From 13-2-20CM-66-19 sp963760225 (GTDB lineage: Bacteria > Pseudomonadota > Gammaproteobacteria > Steroidobacterales > Steroidobacteraceae), in assembly GCA_963760225.1 (NCBI GenBank), contig CAVXCD010000001.1, positions 62,001 to 126,000 of the forward strand: a DNA stretch of 64,000 nt. Direction: 5' to 3'. A program made the translations under genes and the position numbers. The notes under the pieces are model-generated. The model did no database searches. It had not been told where the DNA came from and worked only from the letters and a program-made list of their open reading frames with translations. Of this stretch, positions 41,527 through 50,562 are shown piece by piece (the first letter of the stretch is position 1; each line of letters opens with the position of its first letter).

Positions 41527-41657
41527 CAGTTCGCACTCCTGCTTATTGTCGAAGTGACCCTTGGTGCTTCCATTCGGCCCGCCGCCCATCCGTAGTGCGA
41601 CGTGGCTCACGAAGTTTATGTCGTCCAGAGGGCAAAAGCTAACCGGCCAAACCGCTG

Positions 41658-41684
41658 ATTATGTTAAAGTTAGTGCGAAGTTAA
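41658..41684 (-). promoter_or_regulatory. Candidate promoter/operator of the small gene and diguanylate cyclase
   Basis: Read leftward: TTAACT (41684-41679), 15 bases, CATAAT (41663-41658), a good -10 in an AT-rich island. On the + strand the same place holds a repeated AAGTTA, 12 bp apart, flanked by GTTAA/TTAAC arms, which could be a protein-binding site. Confidence 0.4.
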
Positions 41685-41717
41685 CGGCGGCTGAACAAAC
41701 TTCATACGAGCGCGCCG

Positions 41718-43298
41718 TCAATCCGCGAAATAGCGCGCCAGATATTCGGAGAACGTTCCCCGGTCCGCGGCTTCGATCCTCTGCTGCGCCGCAAGGGAGT
41801 CCTCGGCTTCCTGCGAGAACTCGCGCAGGCGCTCCTCGTTGGGCGGGTACAAGTCGAGGAAATAGGCCTTGTGTGTCGCGGACATGCGCAGCGCCAGGTC
41901 GAAGAAGGACTCCCCGGCCGTGAGCTCGGCCATCATGCGCGCCGAGGGGGTGAGCGCCACGTCCTCGACCTTGGCCGACTGCGTGGCGAGCGCCTGGGAG
42001 TAGGGACGCGTCGCATCGCCCCGGTCGAGCACGTCGCAGATGCCAGACATCGAGTCGAGCAGCTCGCGCGCCCATTCGAGCATCGGTACCTCGCGCGCCT
42101 CGCGCGACAACATCAGCCCCGGCTCGCGCCCGCGGCGCGCCACGCTGAGATGGTTCTGGTCGAGCACCGCGTGCTCGGCGGCCTCGATCGGCGGGCTGTC
42201 CTTCATCAGGCACAGCGCGAGGAAGGCTTCGAGGAAGCGCAGCTTGTTCTGGTTCACGCCGACCGGATCGAACGCGCTCACGTCGAGCGCGCGCACCTCG
42301 ACGTATTCGACGCCGGCGCGGCGCAGCGCCTTGGTGGGACGCTCGCCGGAGCGCGCCACGCGCTTCGGGCGGATGAAGCTGTAGTACTCGTTCTCGATCT
42401 GCAGGATGTTGGCGTTGAGCTGGCGGTACTCGCCGTTCACCAGCACGCCGAGCGCCTCGTAGGGCGGATGCGGCGTGGTGATGGCGCGCGTCAGGTCGCG
42501 CACGTACTCATCGAGGCTGTTGACCGAGACCTCCAGGCCCGCCTGGTCGCGGTTGCGGTAGCCGACGTCGCTCATGCGCAGGCTGGTGGCGTACGGCTCG
42601 AACGCGGTGCCGGGGCCGAAGTCGGTCAGGCCTGCCGAGCGGCCGCGCAGGAAGGACTTGCACACCACCGGCGATACGCCGAACAGGTACAGCACCAGCC
42701 AGCCGTAGCGGCGGTAGTTGCGCAGCAGGTCGAAATAACTCGCCGAGACGAACGCCGCATCGTGCGCGGGCGCGGCGCGCACCGCCGCCCATGCTTCCCA
42801 GAACGGCAGCGGGAAGGAGTAATTGAAGTGCACGCCGGAGATCGCCTGCATCATGCGCCCGTAGCGCAGGCCGAGGCCGTTGCGATACACGGTCTTCATG
42901 CGCCCGACGTGCGAGCTGCCGAATTGCGCCAGCGGAATGTCCTCGTCGCGCGCAATGGCGCACGGCATGCTGGTCGCCCACAGCAGCTCCTCGCCGAGGT
43001 GGCGGTAGACGAACTGGTGCAGATCGAGCAGGTACTGCAGCAACTCCCAGCTGTGCACGAAGGCCGGCGTCACCAGCTCGATGAGCGCTTCGGAATAATC
43101 GGTGGTGATGTGCTCGTTGGTGAGCGCGGAGCCGAGCAGCCGCGGATGCGCGCTCGCCGCCAGGCTGCCGTCGGGCATGACGCGCAGCGACTCCTTCTCC
43201 ACGCCCTTGCGGCCGCCCTGCAGGATCTGCGGCTGGCCGCTGTTGACGAGGCTGGAGAGGCGTCGCTCGAAGACGCGATCGATGCCGGGTCTGCTCAT
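41718..43298 (-). CDS. gshA: Glutamate-cysteine ligase
   Basis: First step of glutathione synthesis: ATP-dependent joining of cysteine to the gamma-carboxyl of glutamate. 526 residues, matching the gammaproteobacterial GshA class. Family blocks: GRKGVEKESLRV, LTNEHITTDYSEALIELVTP, SGVHFNYSFP, LVNGEYRQLNANILQIENEYY and VEVRALDVSAFDP. The ATG at 43298 follows the chromate-transporter stop by 13 bases. Confidence 0.96.
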   Translation of the reverse strand: MSRPGIDRVFERRLSSLVNSGQPQILQGGRKGVEKESLRVMPDGSLAASAHPRLLGSALTNEHITTDYSEALIELVTPAFVHSWELLQYLLDLHQFVYRHLGEELLWATSMPCAIARDEDIPLAQFGSSHVGRMKTVYRNGLGLRYGRMMQAISGVHFNYSFPLPFWEAWAAVRAAPAHDAAFVSASYFDLLRNYRRYGWLVLYLFGVSPVVCKSFLRGRSAGLTDFGPGTAFEPYATSLRMSDVGYRNRDQAGLEVSVNSLDEYVRDLTRAITTPHPPYEALGVLVNGEYRQLNANILQIENEYYSFIRPKRVARSGERPTKALRRAGVEYVEVRALDVSAFDPVGVNQNKLRFLEAFLALCLMKDSPPIEAAEHAVLDQNHLSVARRGREPGLMLSREAREVPMLEWARELLDSMSGICDVLDRGDATRPYSQALATQSAKVEDVALTPSARMMAELTAGESFFDLALRMSATHKAYFLDLYPPNEERLREFSQEAEDSLAAQQRIEAADRGTFSEYLARYFAD

Positions 43299-43311
43299 GA
43301 TGTTGGCTACT

Positions 43312-44592
43312 TTAGCGCAACGCCCGCAGCAGGCTGCAGCCGACGCACAGGGTGAGCGCGGCGAGCGGCGTGCCGCGGCGGCTGTGCAGCACGAGGAACG
43401 CACCGGCGGCGATGGCCACATCAAGGCCGTCGTGCACCCCCTGGGTCCACAGCGGATCGTAGAGCGCCGCGGCGAGAATCCCCACCACCGCCGCGTTGAT
43501 GCCGGCGAGCGCGGCGCGCAGCCGCGCGGCGTGCGCCAGGCGCTGCCACAGCGACGCTCCGGCTACGGCGAGCAGCAGTCCGGGGAGAAAGATGCACACC
43601 AGCGCCACGGCGGCGCCGAGCGCGGCCGCGGCCGGCAAGGCCAGTGCTCCGAGGTAGGCGGCGACGGCGAACAGCGGCCCGGGCATCGCCTGCGCCAGGC
43701 CGTAGCCGCCGAGGAACCCGTCGTCGCTGATCCAGCCGTGCGGCACGAGGGCATCGCGCAGCAGCGGCAGCACCACGTGGCCGCCGCCGAACACCAGCGC
43801 GCCCGCATCGTAAAAGAGCGCCGCCAGCGCCACGGGACTGTGCGGCGCCAGCCACGCGAGCAGCGCGAGCCCGACGAGCAGCAAGGCAAACACGCTAAGC
43901 GCCGGCCAGTCGGCGCGCTGCGCCCTCCATGCGGGCGCGACACCCGCGGCGAGCGGCCGACAGCACACTGCCCCGACGAGCGCCGCGGCCGCGAGCACCG
44001 CGAGCTGGGCGCGGCTGCCGCCGAGCCACAGCAGCGCCGCCGCGGCGGCGCCCGCGAGCAGCCAGGTCGCGGCATCCGTGCACAGCCGGCGCGCCATGCT
44101 CCACACCGCCTGCGCGACCACTGCGACCGCGACCAGCTTCAGCCCAGCGAGCAGCGCCAGCGCAAAGCGCCCCTGCAGCCGCGTGGCCGCGAGCGCCGCG
44201 CCATAGAGCAGCAGCGCCGAGGGCAGCGTGAAGCCCGCCCAGGCGGCAAGCGCGCCGCGCCAGCCGGCGCGCTGCAGGCCGATGAGAAAGCCCACCTGGC
44301 TGCTGGTCGGACCGGGCAGTACGTGACACAACGACAGCAGCGCGCCGTAGCTCTCGGCACTCAGCCAGCGCCGCTCGCGCACGTAGACGCGCTCGAAATA
44401 GCCGAGGTGCGCGAGCGGGCCGCCGAAGGAGGTGAGGCCGAGCTGCAGCGCGACGCGCAGCACCTCCAGGGCGCTGCCTCGCGGTGCCTCAGCGGCGAGC
44501 GGAGCGGTGCCCGGCACGCGTGCCCATCTCGCCGGGACGATGAAGCGCGCCGGCTGCCCCGCTAGGGCGAGGCGAACACGTCGCCGCGCCAC
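43312..44592 (-). CDS. chrA: Chromate transporter, CHR family, two-domain type
   Basis: 426 residues with two homologous halves, the long-chain ChrA form. N-half motif LGLTSFGGPLAHLGYFERVYV and LCHVLPGPTSSQVGF; C-half motif ALVFGGGHVVLPLL and AQAMPGPLFAVAAYLG. ChrA exports chromate or acts on related oxyanions. GTG at 44592 overlaps the upstream gene by 31 bp; a GTG near 44517 is a possible alternative. Directly upstream of gshA on the same strand. Confidence 0.9.
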   Translation of the reverse strand: MARRRVRLALAGQPARFIVPARWARVPGTAPLAAEAPRGSALEVLRVALQLGLTSFGGPLAHLGYFERVYVRERRWLSAESYGALLSLCHVLPGPTSSQVGFLIGLQRAGWRGALAAWAGFTLPSALLLYGAALAATRLQGRFALALLAGLKLVAVAVVAQAVWSMARRLCTDAATWLLAGAAAAALLWLGGSRAQLAVLAAAALVGAVCCRPLAAGVAPAWRAQRADWPALSVFALLLVGLALLAWLAPHSPVALAALFYDAGALVFGGGHVVLPLLRDALVPHGWISDDGFLGGYGLAQAMPGPLFAVAAYLGALALPAAAALGAAVALVCIFLPGLLLAVAGASLWQRLAHAARLRAALAGINAAVVGILAAALYDPLWTQGVHDGLDVAIAAGAFLVLHSRRGTPLAALTLCVGCSLLRALR

Positions 44593-45935
44593 GGCCGCCC
44601 GGCGCGGTAGGCGGCGAGCTGGGCGTCGAGTGCGCGCGTGTCCCAGCCGAGGTTGAGGGCCTTCTGCTGCGCACGCTGCTGCTGTGCCACCGCGGCGTGG
44701 AAATCTCCGCTGCTCGCGTAAGCGGCGGCGACCGCTGCGAACATCTCCGGGTCGGACTGAATCTCACCGCCCTGCAGCTGCTGCGCCAGAGTGAGCGCGG
44801 TGTGCGGATCACGTAACTCATCCAGCGGCGATGCGGCGAGCAGCGCAACCACGTGCTTGCGCACGTAGTAGCTGCCCGAACCCGCAGCCGGCACGAGCGC
44901 GGCGCGCGCCTGCGCGATCTGGGTCGCCGTCGGCGTGCCGCGCAGCAGCTCGGACGCGAGCAGCACCTGTGCGGCGGCATCGCCGCCGGCGGCGGCGTGC
45001 GTGAGCCAGATCGCCCCATCCGCACGCGGATGGCACTCGGCCGTGGCGCGCAGCTGGCTGCCGACCCAGTACTGTGCCTGCGGACCGCCGGCGCGTGCGG
45101 CCGATAGGAGCATTCCCGCGGCGCGCGCGCTGGTGAGCCCGAGCGAGCTCTCGAAGGTCGCGGCGAGACCGAGCAGGTACTCACCCTGGGTGTCGCCGGC
45201 CGCAGCCGCACTGCGCGCCTGCTGCAGCGGCTCGAGCTGCGCCAGCGGCCCGGCGCCTTGCACGGCGAACACCTGCTTGGTCTCCAGGCGGTACGCAACG
45301 GGGTGGCCGTTGCGCATCGCAGGGGCGAAACGCGAATTGAGCCAGGCCTCAATCGCCGCCGCGGCGAAGCGCTGCTCCGGCACGGCGAGCAGCACTTCCG
45401 GGTCGCGCGCGAAGCCGTCGGCGCCGATGGTGAGCGCCGTGATGACGAGCGCCTGCTGGCGCTGCCCCGGCTGCTGCGGGTAGTCCGGCTCGGGCGCCGA
45501 CAGCACGCGCGGCGCGAGCGTGTCGGCGCAGCTGAAGTCCGGATCGAATACGCCCTGCACCCGCAGCGCCTCGTGGCCGTAGCGACCGACGATCGCCGCG
45601 GCCGTGCTGGCATCCGCGGAGCTCAACCCGGCGCTGAGCGCAGCGAGGCGCTTGTTGACCAGCTGCTCGCAGCCGTTGCCGGCGGCGGCCTGCAGCCAGC
45701 CCGCGCCGCTGGCAGAGTCGCGCGGGCCGCCCTGGCCCTTGAGCGCCATGGCACCGAGGTTGAACTGCGAGGAGCAGTCGCCGAGCTCGGCCAGCGCCAG
45801 GAACTCGCCGTGCGCCGCGTCGTAGCGCCCCGCGTTGTAATCCTGCATGGCCTGCTGGAAATCCGCGTACGCGCCCGCGCTGCCGAGCAGCGCCGCGCCG
45901 AACAGCACACACGCAACCGGCTTAGTCATGTGCAT
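44562..45935 (-). CDS. Exported Sel1-repeat protein with TonB-C-like domain
   Basis: 457 residues. Signal peptide 1-24 (cut after AYA), an N-terminal Sel1/TPR-like part (DYNAGRYDAAHGEFLALAELGDCSSQFNLGAMALKG, 32-66), a TonB C-terminal-like domain at about 148-225 (PDYPQQPG ... AIEAWLNSRFAPAMRNGHPV), and more Sel1-like helical repeats after 235. Periplasmic. The mixture suggests an adaptor or energy-transducer-like protein; I know no function. It starts 15 bp after the thiolase stop, so the run thiolase-Sel1-chrA-gshA may be one transcript. Confidence 0.8.
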   Translation of the reverse strand: MHMTKPVACVLFGAALLGSAGAYADFQQAMQDYNAGRYDAAHGEFLALAELGDCSSQFNLGAMALKGQGGPRDSASGAGWLQAAAGNGCEQLVNKRLAALSAGLSSADASTAAAIVGRYGHEALRVQGVFDPDFSCADTLAPRVLSAPEPDYPQQPGQRQQALVITALTIGADGFARDPEVLLAVPEQRFAAAAIEAWLNSRFAPAMRNGHPVAYRLETKQVFAVQGAGPLAQLEPLQQARSAAAAGDTQGEYLLGLAATFESSLGLTSARAAGMLLSAARAGGPQAQYWVGSQLRATAECHPRADGAIWLTHAAAGGDAAAQVLLASELLRGTPTATQIAQARAALVPAAGSGSYYVRKHVVALLAASPLDELRDPHTALTLAQQLQGGEIQSDPEMFAAVAAAYASSGDFHAAVAQQQRAQQKALNLGWDTRALDAQLAAYRAGRPWRGDVFASP

Positions 45936-45950
45936 CCTCCCCGCGCACCC

Positions 45951-47234
45951 TCAGCGCTCGAGAATGGCCGTAACGCCCATGCCGCCGGCGGTGCACACCG
46001 AGATCAGCCCGCGCTTGGCGCGCGCATCCTGGGCGAGAATCTTGGCGAGCGTCGCGACGATGCGCGTGCCGGTGGCGGCGAACGGGTGGCCGAGGGCCAC
46101 GCTGCCACCCTTCACGTTGAGGCGCGCACGATCGATGCGTCCGAGCGCCGCGGCGAGGCCGAGCGCGTCGCGGCAGTAATCCGCCGACTCCCACGCCTTG
46201 AGCGTGCACAGCACCTGCGCGGCGAACGCTTCGTGAATCTCGTAGTAATCGAAGTCCTGCAGGGCGAGTCCGGCATCGGTGAGCATCGCCGCCACCGCGT
46301 AGGTCGGCGCCATGAGCAGGCCCTCCTTGCCGGTGGCGAAGTCCACCGCCCACGCCTTGCCGTGGCGCAGGTAGGCGAGCACCGGCAGGTTGCGCTGCGC
46401 CGCCCACTCCGGGGTAGCGAGCAGCACCGCGCTCGCCCCATCGGTGAGCGGCGTGCTGTTGCCGGCGGTCAGCGTACCGTTGGCGGCGAAGCTCGGCTTG
46501 AGCTTGGCGAGCTTTTCCACGCTCGCGTCGGCGCGCACGTTGTTGTCGCTCTTGAGCCCCTGGTACTCGACCACCAGGTCGTCGTAGAAACCTTCGTGCC
46601 ACGCGGCCGCGGCGTGCACGTGGCTCTCGTAGGCAAGCTGATCCTGGTCGGTGCGCGCGATCTGCCAGGCCTTCGCCATGATCTCGGCGCTCTGCCCCAT
46701 CGACAGCCCGGTGCGCGGCTCGATCACCGCCGGCAGCACCGGCTTGAAGTACCGCGGCCGCAGCCCGAACCACGGCGCGAGGCGCTGACGCAGACCGCGC
46801 CCGCGGTAACTGGTGAGCAGCAGCTGCTGGTAGGCACGCGGGTAAACCACCGGCGGATCGCTCACGGTGTCCGTGCCGCCGGCGATCCCGGCCTCGATCT
46901 GCCCGAGTGCGATCTTGTTGCCGATGTCGATAGCCGCTTCCAGGCTCGTGCCGCAGGCGCGCTGCATGTCCAGCCCCGGGGTGTGCGGGTCGAGCCCGCT
47001 CGAGAGCACGCACTCGCGCGTCAGGTTGTAGTCCTTGGAGTGCTTGATGACAGCACCCGCGGCCACGTCGCCGAGCCGCACGCCCTGCAGCTGGAAGCGC
47101 TCCACCACGGCGCGCAACGCGGCCGTGAGCATGTCCTGGTTGCCGACGGTGGCGTAAGCGGAATAGGAGCGGGCGAAAGGAATGCGTACACCACCGATGA
47201 TGGCGACGCGTCTGACAGCGCTACCGACGAGCAT
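45951..47234 (-). CDS. Thiolase (acetyl-CoA C-acyltransferase, FadI-like)
   Basis: 427 residues. Nucleophilic Cys in MQRACGTSLEA, His in YYEIHEAFAAQ, the GGSVALGHPFAATG loop and the second catalytic Cys in SVCTAGGMG. The length and the ACGTS context resemble FadI/trifunctional beta-subunit thiolases of fatty-acid oxidation. ATG at 47234 is chosen because GGGAG precedes it; the GTG at 47246 would bury that site. No fadJ partner in the window. Divergent from the dienelactone hydrolase with 38 bp between starts. Confidence 0.9.
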   Translation of the reverse strand: MLVGSAVRRVAIIGGVRIPFARSYSAYATVGNQDMLTAALRAVVERFQLQGVRLGDVAAGAVIKHSKDYNLTRECVLSSGLDPHTPGLDMQRACGTSLEAAIDIGNKIALGQIEAGIAGGTDTVSDPPVVYPRAYQQLLLTSYRGRGLRQRLAPWFGLRPRYFKPVLPAVIEPRTGLSMGQSAEIMAKAWQIARTDQDQLAYESHVHAAAAWHEGFYDDLVVEYQGLKSDNNVRADASVEKLAKLKPSFAANGTLTAGNSTPLTDGASAVLLATPEWAAQRNLPVLAYLRHGKAWAVDFATGKEGLLMAPTYAVAAMLTDAGLALQDFDYYEIHEAFAAQVLCTLKAWESADYCRDALGLAAALGRIDRARLNVKGGSVALGHPFAATGTRIVATLAKILAQDARAKRGLISVCTAGGMGVTAILER

Positions 47235-47258
47235 GCGTTCTCCCACGGCGCGGCGCGC

Positions 47259-47264
47259 TAGAAT
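47259..47264 (+). promoter_or_regulatory. -10 box of the dienelactone hydrolase gene (leaderless start)
   Basis: GCTAGAATGCC with TAGAAT ending eight bases before the ATG at 47273. The predicted start of transcription falls on or next to the start codon, and no ribosome-binding site is present. Confidence 0.45.
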
Positions 47265-47272
47265 GCCATTCC

Positions 47273-47986
47273 ATGGGGCAATTCACCACCATCATGGCGC
47301 GCGACGGCCACGAATTTCAGGCCTGGCTCGCGGCACCTCCCGGACGGCCGCACGGCGCACTGCTGGTGATCCAGGAGATCTTCGGCGTCAACGGCCACAT
47401 CCGCCAGCTGACCGACGGCTTCGCGGCGGAGGGCTACACCGCCATCGCGCCGTGCCTTTTCGACCGGGTGCGCCGCGGCATCGAGCTCGACTACACCCCG
47501 GCGGGCATGCAGGAAGGCGCGGGCTACGTGAAGCAGCTGCAGCAGGAGGCGACGCTGCGCGATCTGGCGGCGGCGCTGGCCGTGGTGAAGCACTCCGGCC
47601 GCAGCGGCGCGGTCGGCTACTGCTGGGGAGGCATGTTGGCGTACCTCGCCGCCTGCCGGCTGCCGGTGGCGTGCGCAGTGGTCTACTACGGCAAGGTTGC
47701 CGCCTGCCTCGAGGAGCGGCCGAAGTGTCCGGTGATGTATCACTTCGGCGCCGACGACCAGAGCATCCCGGCGGCCGACGTCGAGCGGGTGCGTGCCGCA
47801 TACCCCGAGTCGCCGCTGTACGTGTACGCGGGTGCCGGCCACGGCTTCAGCTGCGAGCAGCGCGGCAGTTACCAGCCGCAAGCCGCCGCGCTGGCCCGCA
47901 CGCGCACGCTCGAATTCTTCGCCCGCTACCTGCGCGGCGCCGCGGACGCCGGGCGCGCCGCTGCCAACCTGGATTCCAACACCTGA
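47273..47986 (+). CDS. Dienelactone hydrolase family protein
   Basis: 237 residues, alpha/beta hydrolase with a Cys nucleophile: Cys117 in GYCWGG, Asp161/162 in FGADDQSIP, His190 in GAGHGFSC, and the conserved QEIFGVN with Glu36 that activates the thiol. Classical members open dienelactones in chlorocatechol degradation, but many genomic copies act on other lactones or esters, and no catechol genes are nearby. Ten bp upstream of the aldehyde dehydrogenase gene. Confidence 0.9.
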   Translation: MGQFTTIMARDGHEFQAWLAAPPGRPHGALLVIQEIFGVNGHIRQLTDGFAAEGYTAIAPCLFDRVRRGIELDYTPAGMQEGAGYVKQLQQEATLRDLAAALAVVKHSGRSGAVGYCWGGMLAYLAACRLPVACAVVYYGKVAACLEERPKCPVMYHFGADDQSIPAADVERVRAAYPESPLYVYAGAGHGFSCEQRGSYQPQAAALARTRTLEFFARYLRGAADAGRAAANLDSNT

Positions 47987-47996
47987 CCTGACACCT

Positions 47997-49451
47997 ATGA
48001 AACTGCGTGATCCCGATCTGCTGCGCACCCGCGCCTTCATCGGCGGCAACTGGGTCGAGGCGAGCGGCGGCGCGACGCTTGCGGTCGTCAATCCGGCGAG
48101 CGGCGAGAGCCTCGGCAGCGTGCCGGACATGGGCATCGCCGATACGCGGCGCGCCATCGAGGCGGCGGCGCGCGCCTTCCCGGCCTGGGCCGCGCTCACC
48201 GCCAAGGAGCGCGCCGTCATCCTGCGCCGCTGGTACGAGCTGCTGATGGCGAACCAGGAGGACCTCGGCACGCTCATGACCGCCGAGCAGGGTAAGCCGC
48301 TCGCCGAGGCCAAGGGCGAGATCGCCTACGGGGCCGCCTTCATCGAGTGGTTCGCCGAGGAAGGCAAGCGCCTGTACGGCGACGTGATTCCGCCGCACCA
48401 GGCCGACAAGCGCCTGCTGGTGCTGCGCCAGCCGGTGGGCGTGGTGGCCGCGATCACGCCGTGGAACTTCCCGCTCGCCATGATCACCCGCAAGGCCGGT
48501 CCGGCGCTCGCCGCCGGCTGCACCTTCATCTGCAAGCCGGCGAGCCAGACGCCCTACTCGGCGCTCGCGGCCGCAGCGCTCGCGGCACGCGCCGGCGTAC
48601 CGCCGGGGGTGCTCAACGTGGTGACGGGCCGCGATGCCGCCGCGATCGGCGGCGAGTTCACCTCCAACCCCGCGGTGCGCAAGGTGACCTTCACCGGTTC
48701 GACCGCCGTCGGCAAGAAGCTCATGGCGCAGTGCGCGGGCACGGTGAAAAAGATCACCATGGAGCTCGGCGGCAACGCGCCGTTCATCGTCTTCGAGGAT
48801 GCCGATCTGGATGCCGCGGTGGCCGGCGCCATCGCCAGCAAGTACCGCAACACCGGGCAGACCTGCGTGTGCGCCAACCGCCTGCTGGTGCAGGCGCCGG
48901 TGTACGAGGCGTTCACCAAGAAACTGGTGCAGGCGGTGGCAAAGCTGCGGGTCGGCGACGGCCTGCAGGGCCCCACCGACCAGGGACCGCTGATCGACGC
49001 CAAGGCGCTCGCCAAGGTGGAGCAGCACCTCGCGGATGCGCTCGCCAAGGGCGCGCGCATCGCGCACGGCGGCCGCCGCCATGCGCTCGGCGGGACGTTC
49101 TTCGAGCCGACCGTGGTGACCGAGGTGACGCCGGCGATGCTCATCGCGCGCGAGGAGACCTTCGGGCCGGTGGCGCCGCTGTTTCGCTTCGAGAGCGAGG
49201 CCGACGCCATCCGCATGGCCAACGACACCGAGTTCGGGCTGGCGGCCTATTTCTATACGCGCGACCTGGCGCGCTCCTGGCGCGTCGGCGAAGCGCTCGA
49301 GTACGGCATGGTCGGGATCAACACCGGGCTGTTCTCGACCGAGGTCGCCCCGTTCGGCGGGGTCAAGGAGTCGGGCGTGGGGCGCGAGGGCTCGAAGTAC
49401 GGCATCCTCGATTACACCGAGCTGAAGTTCCTGTGCGTCGGGCTCGGCTGA
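47997..49451 (+). CDS. gabD: NAD(P)+ succinate-semialdehyde dehydrogenase
   Basis: 484 residues, the normal GabD length. Oxidises succinate semialdehyde (and possibly glutarate semialdehyde) to the dicarboxylate. Catalytic Cys290 in GQTCVCANR and Glu256 in MELGGNAPF; coenzyme loop FTGSTAVGKKL. The Cys-x-Cys pair at the active site is typical of GabD, where it allows redox control. With the GCDH-type dehydrogenase elsewhere in the window it would suit a glutarate or lysine breakdown route, but this is inference. Confidence 0.92.
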   Translation: MKLRDPDLLRTRAFIGGNWVEASGGATLAVVNPASGESLGSVPDMGIADTRRAIEAAARAFPAWAALTAKERAVILRRWYELLMANQEDLGTLMTAEQGKPLAEAKGEIAYGAAFIEWFAEEGKRLYGDVIPPHQADKRLLVLRQPVGVVAAITPWNFPLAMITRKAGPALAAGCTFICKPASQTPYSALAAAALAARAGVPPGVLNVVTGRDAAAIGGEFTSNPAVRKVTFTGSTAVGKKLMAQCAGTVKKITMELGGNAPFIVFEDADLDAAVAGAIASKYRNTGQTCVCANRLLVQAPVYEAFTKKLVQAVAKLRVGDGLQGPTDQGPLIDAKALAKVEQHLADALAKGARIAHGGRRHALGGTFFEPTVVTEVTPAMLIAREETFGPVAPLFRFESEADAIRMANDTEFGLAAYFYTRDLARSWRVGEALEYGMVGINTGLFSTEVAPFGGVKESGVGREGSKYGILDYTELKFLCVGLG

Positions 49452-49491
49452 CGAGCGGCACCGGCAGCGCCGCTTTCGCGTGATCGTGACC

Positions 49492-50562
49492 ATGCGCTAT
49501 ACCAGCCCGACCGATCCGCCGCGTGACGGCGCTGAACGTATCGGCATCCTGCTGGTCAACTCCGGCACGCCGCGGGCACCGACTGCGCGCGCGGTGCGTG
49601 CCTTTCTCGCTCCGTTCCTCGCCGACCCGCGCGTGGTGGAGCTGCCGCGCGCGCTGTGGCTGCCGCTGCTGTACGGCGTCATCCTGCCGTGGCGGCCGGC
49701 GCGCGTGGCGCGCAAGTACCGCCTGATCTGGACCGCCGCGGGCTCGCCGCTCGCAGACCTGAGCGAGCGGCTGCGCACCGAGCTCGCCAATGCGCTGGCG
49801 CAGCGCATGCTGGCGCCGCTGTCGGTGGAGCTCGGCATGCTGTACAGCGACCCGGGCGTGCCCGCGGCGCTGCGGCGGCTGCGCGACGCCGGTGCGCAGC
49901 GCCTGCTGGTGCTGCCGCTGTTTCCGCAGTATTGCGGCGCGACCACCGGCGCAGTCCACGACCAGGTGAGCGCGGAGCTGCGCCGCTGGCGCGCGGTGCC
50001 GGACCTGCACTTCGTCGCCGACTACCACGACGATCCCGGCTACATCGAGGCGCTGCGCGCGAGCGTCAGCGCACACTGGCAGGCGCACGGGCGCACCGCG
50101 CACCTGCTGATCTCCTTTCACGGCATCCCGGAGAGCTATACCCGCGCGGGCGACCCGTACTTCAGGCACTGCCAGGCCACCGCGCGCCTGTTGGCGGATG
50201 AGCTGCTGCTGCGCGAGGGCGAGTGGAGCGTCAGCTTCCAGTCGCGCTTTGGCCGTGCCGCCTGGCTCGCACCCGCCACCAGCAGCGTGCTCGCCGGGAT
50301 GCCGGCGCGCGGCGTGCGCGAGGTGAGCGTCGTGTGCCCGGGGTTTGCGGTCGACTGCCTCGAGACTCTCGAGGAGATCGACCTGGAGAACCGTCAGAGC
50401 TTCATGCGCGCCGGCGGCGAGCGCTTCGAGTATGTGCCGGCGCTCAACGAGCGCAGCAGCCACGCGCAGTGCCTCGCCGATCTGCTGGTGCAGCATTGCC
50501 AGGGCTGGACCAACGCGCTGCAGGAGCGGCTGGCGAACGCCGCGCGCGGCACCTCCGCCTGA
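49492..50562 (+). CDS. hemH: Ferrochelatase
   Basis: Inserts Fe2+ into protoporphyrin IX, the last step of protoheme synthesis. About 356 residues. Family marks: ILLVNSGTP at the start, QYCGATTGA, the metal-site His in LISFHGIPE, FQSRFG and the C-terminal VVCPGFAVDCLETLEEI. ATG at 49492 is used; an in-frame GTG four codons earlier is also possible. The stop TGA shares its last A with the start of the next gene (TGATG). Confidence 0.96.
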   Translation: MRYTSPTDPPRDGAERIGILLVNSGTPRAPTARAVRAFLAPFLADPRVVELPRALWLPLLYGVILPWRPARVARKYRLIWTAAGSPLADLSERLRTELANALAQRMLAPLSVELGMLYSDPGVPAALRRLRDAGAQRLLVLPLFPQYCGATTGAVHDQVSAELRRWRAVPDLHFVADYHDDPGYIEALRASVSAHWQAHGRTAHLLISFHGIPESYTRAGDPYFRHCQATARLLADELLLREGEWSVSFQSRFGRAAWLAPATSSVLAGMPARGVREVSVVCPGFAVDCLETLEEIDLENRQSFMRAGGERFEYVPALNERSSHAQCLADLLVQHCQGWTNALQERLANAARGTSA

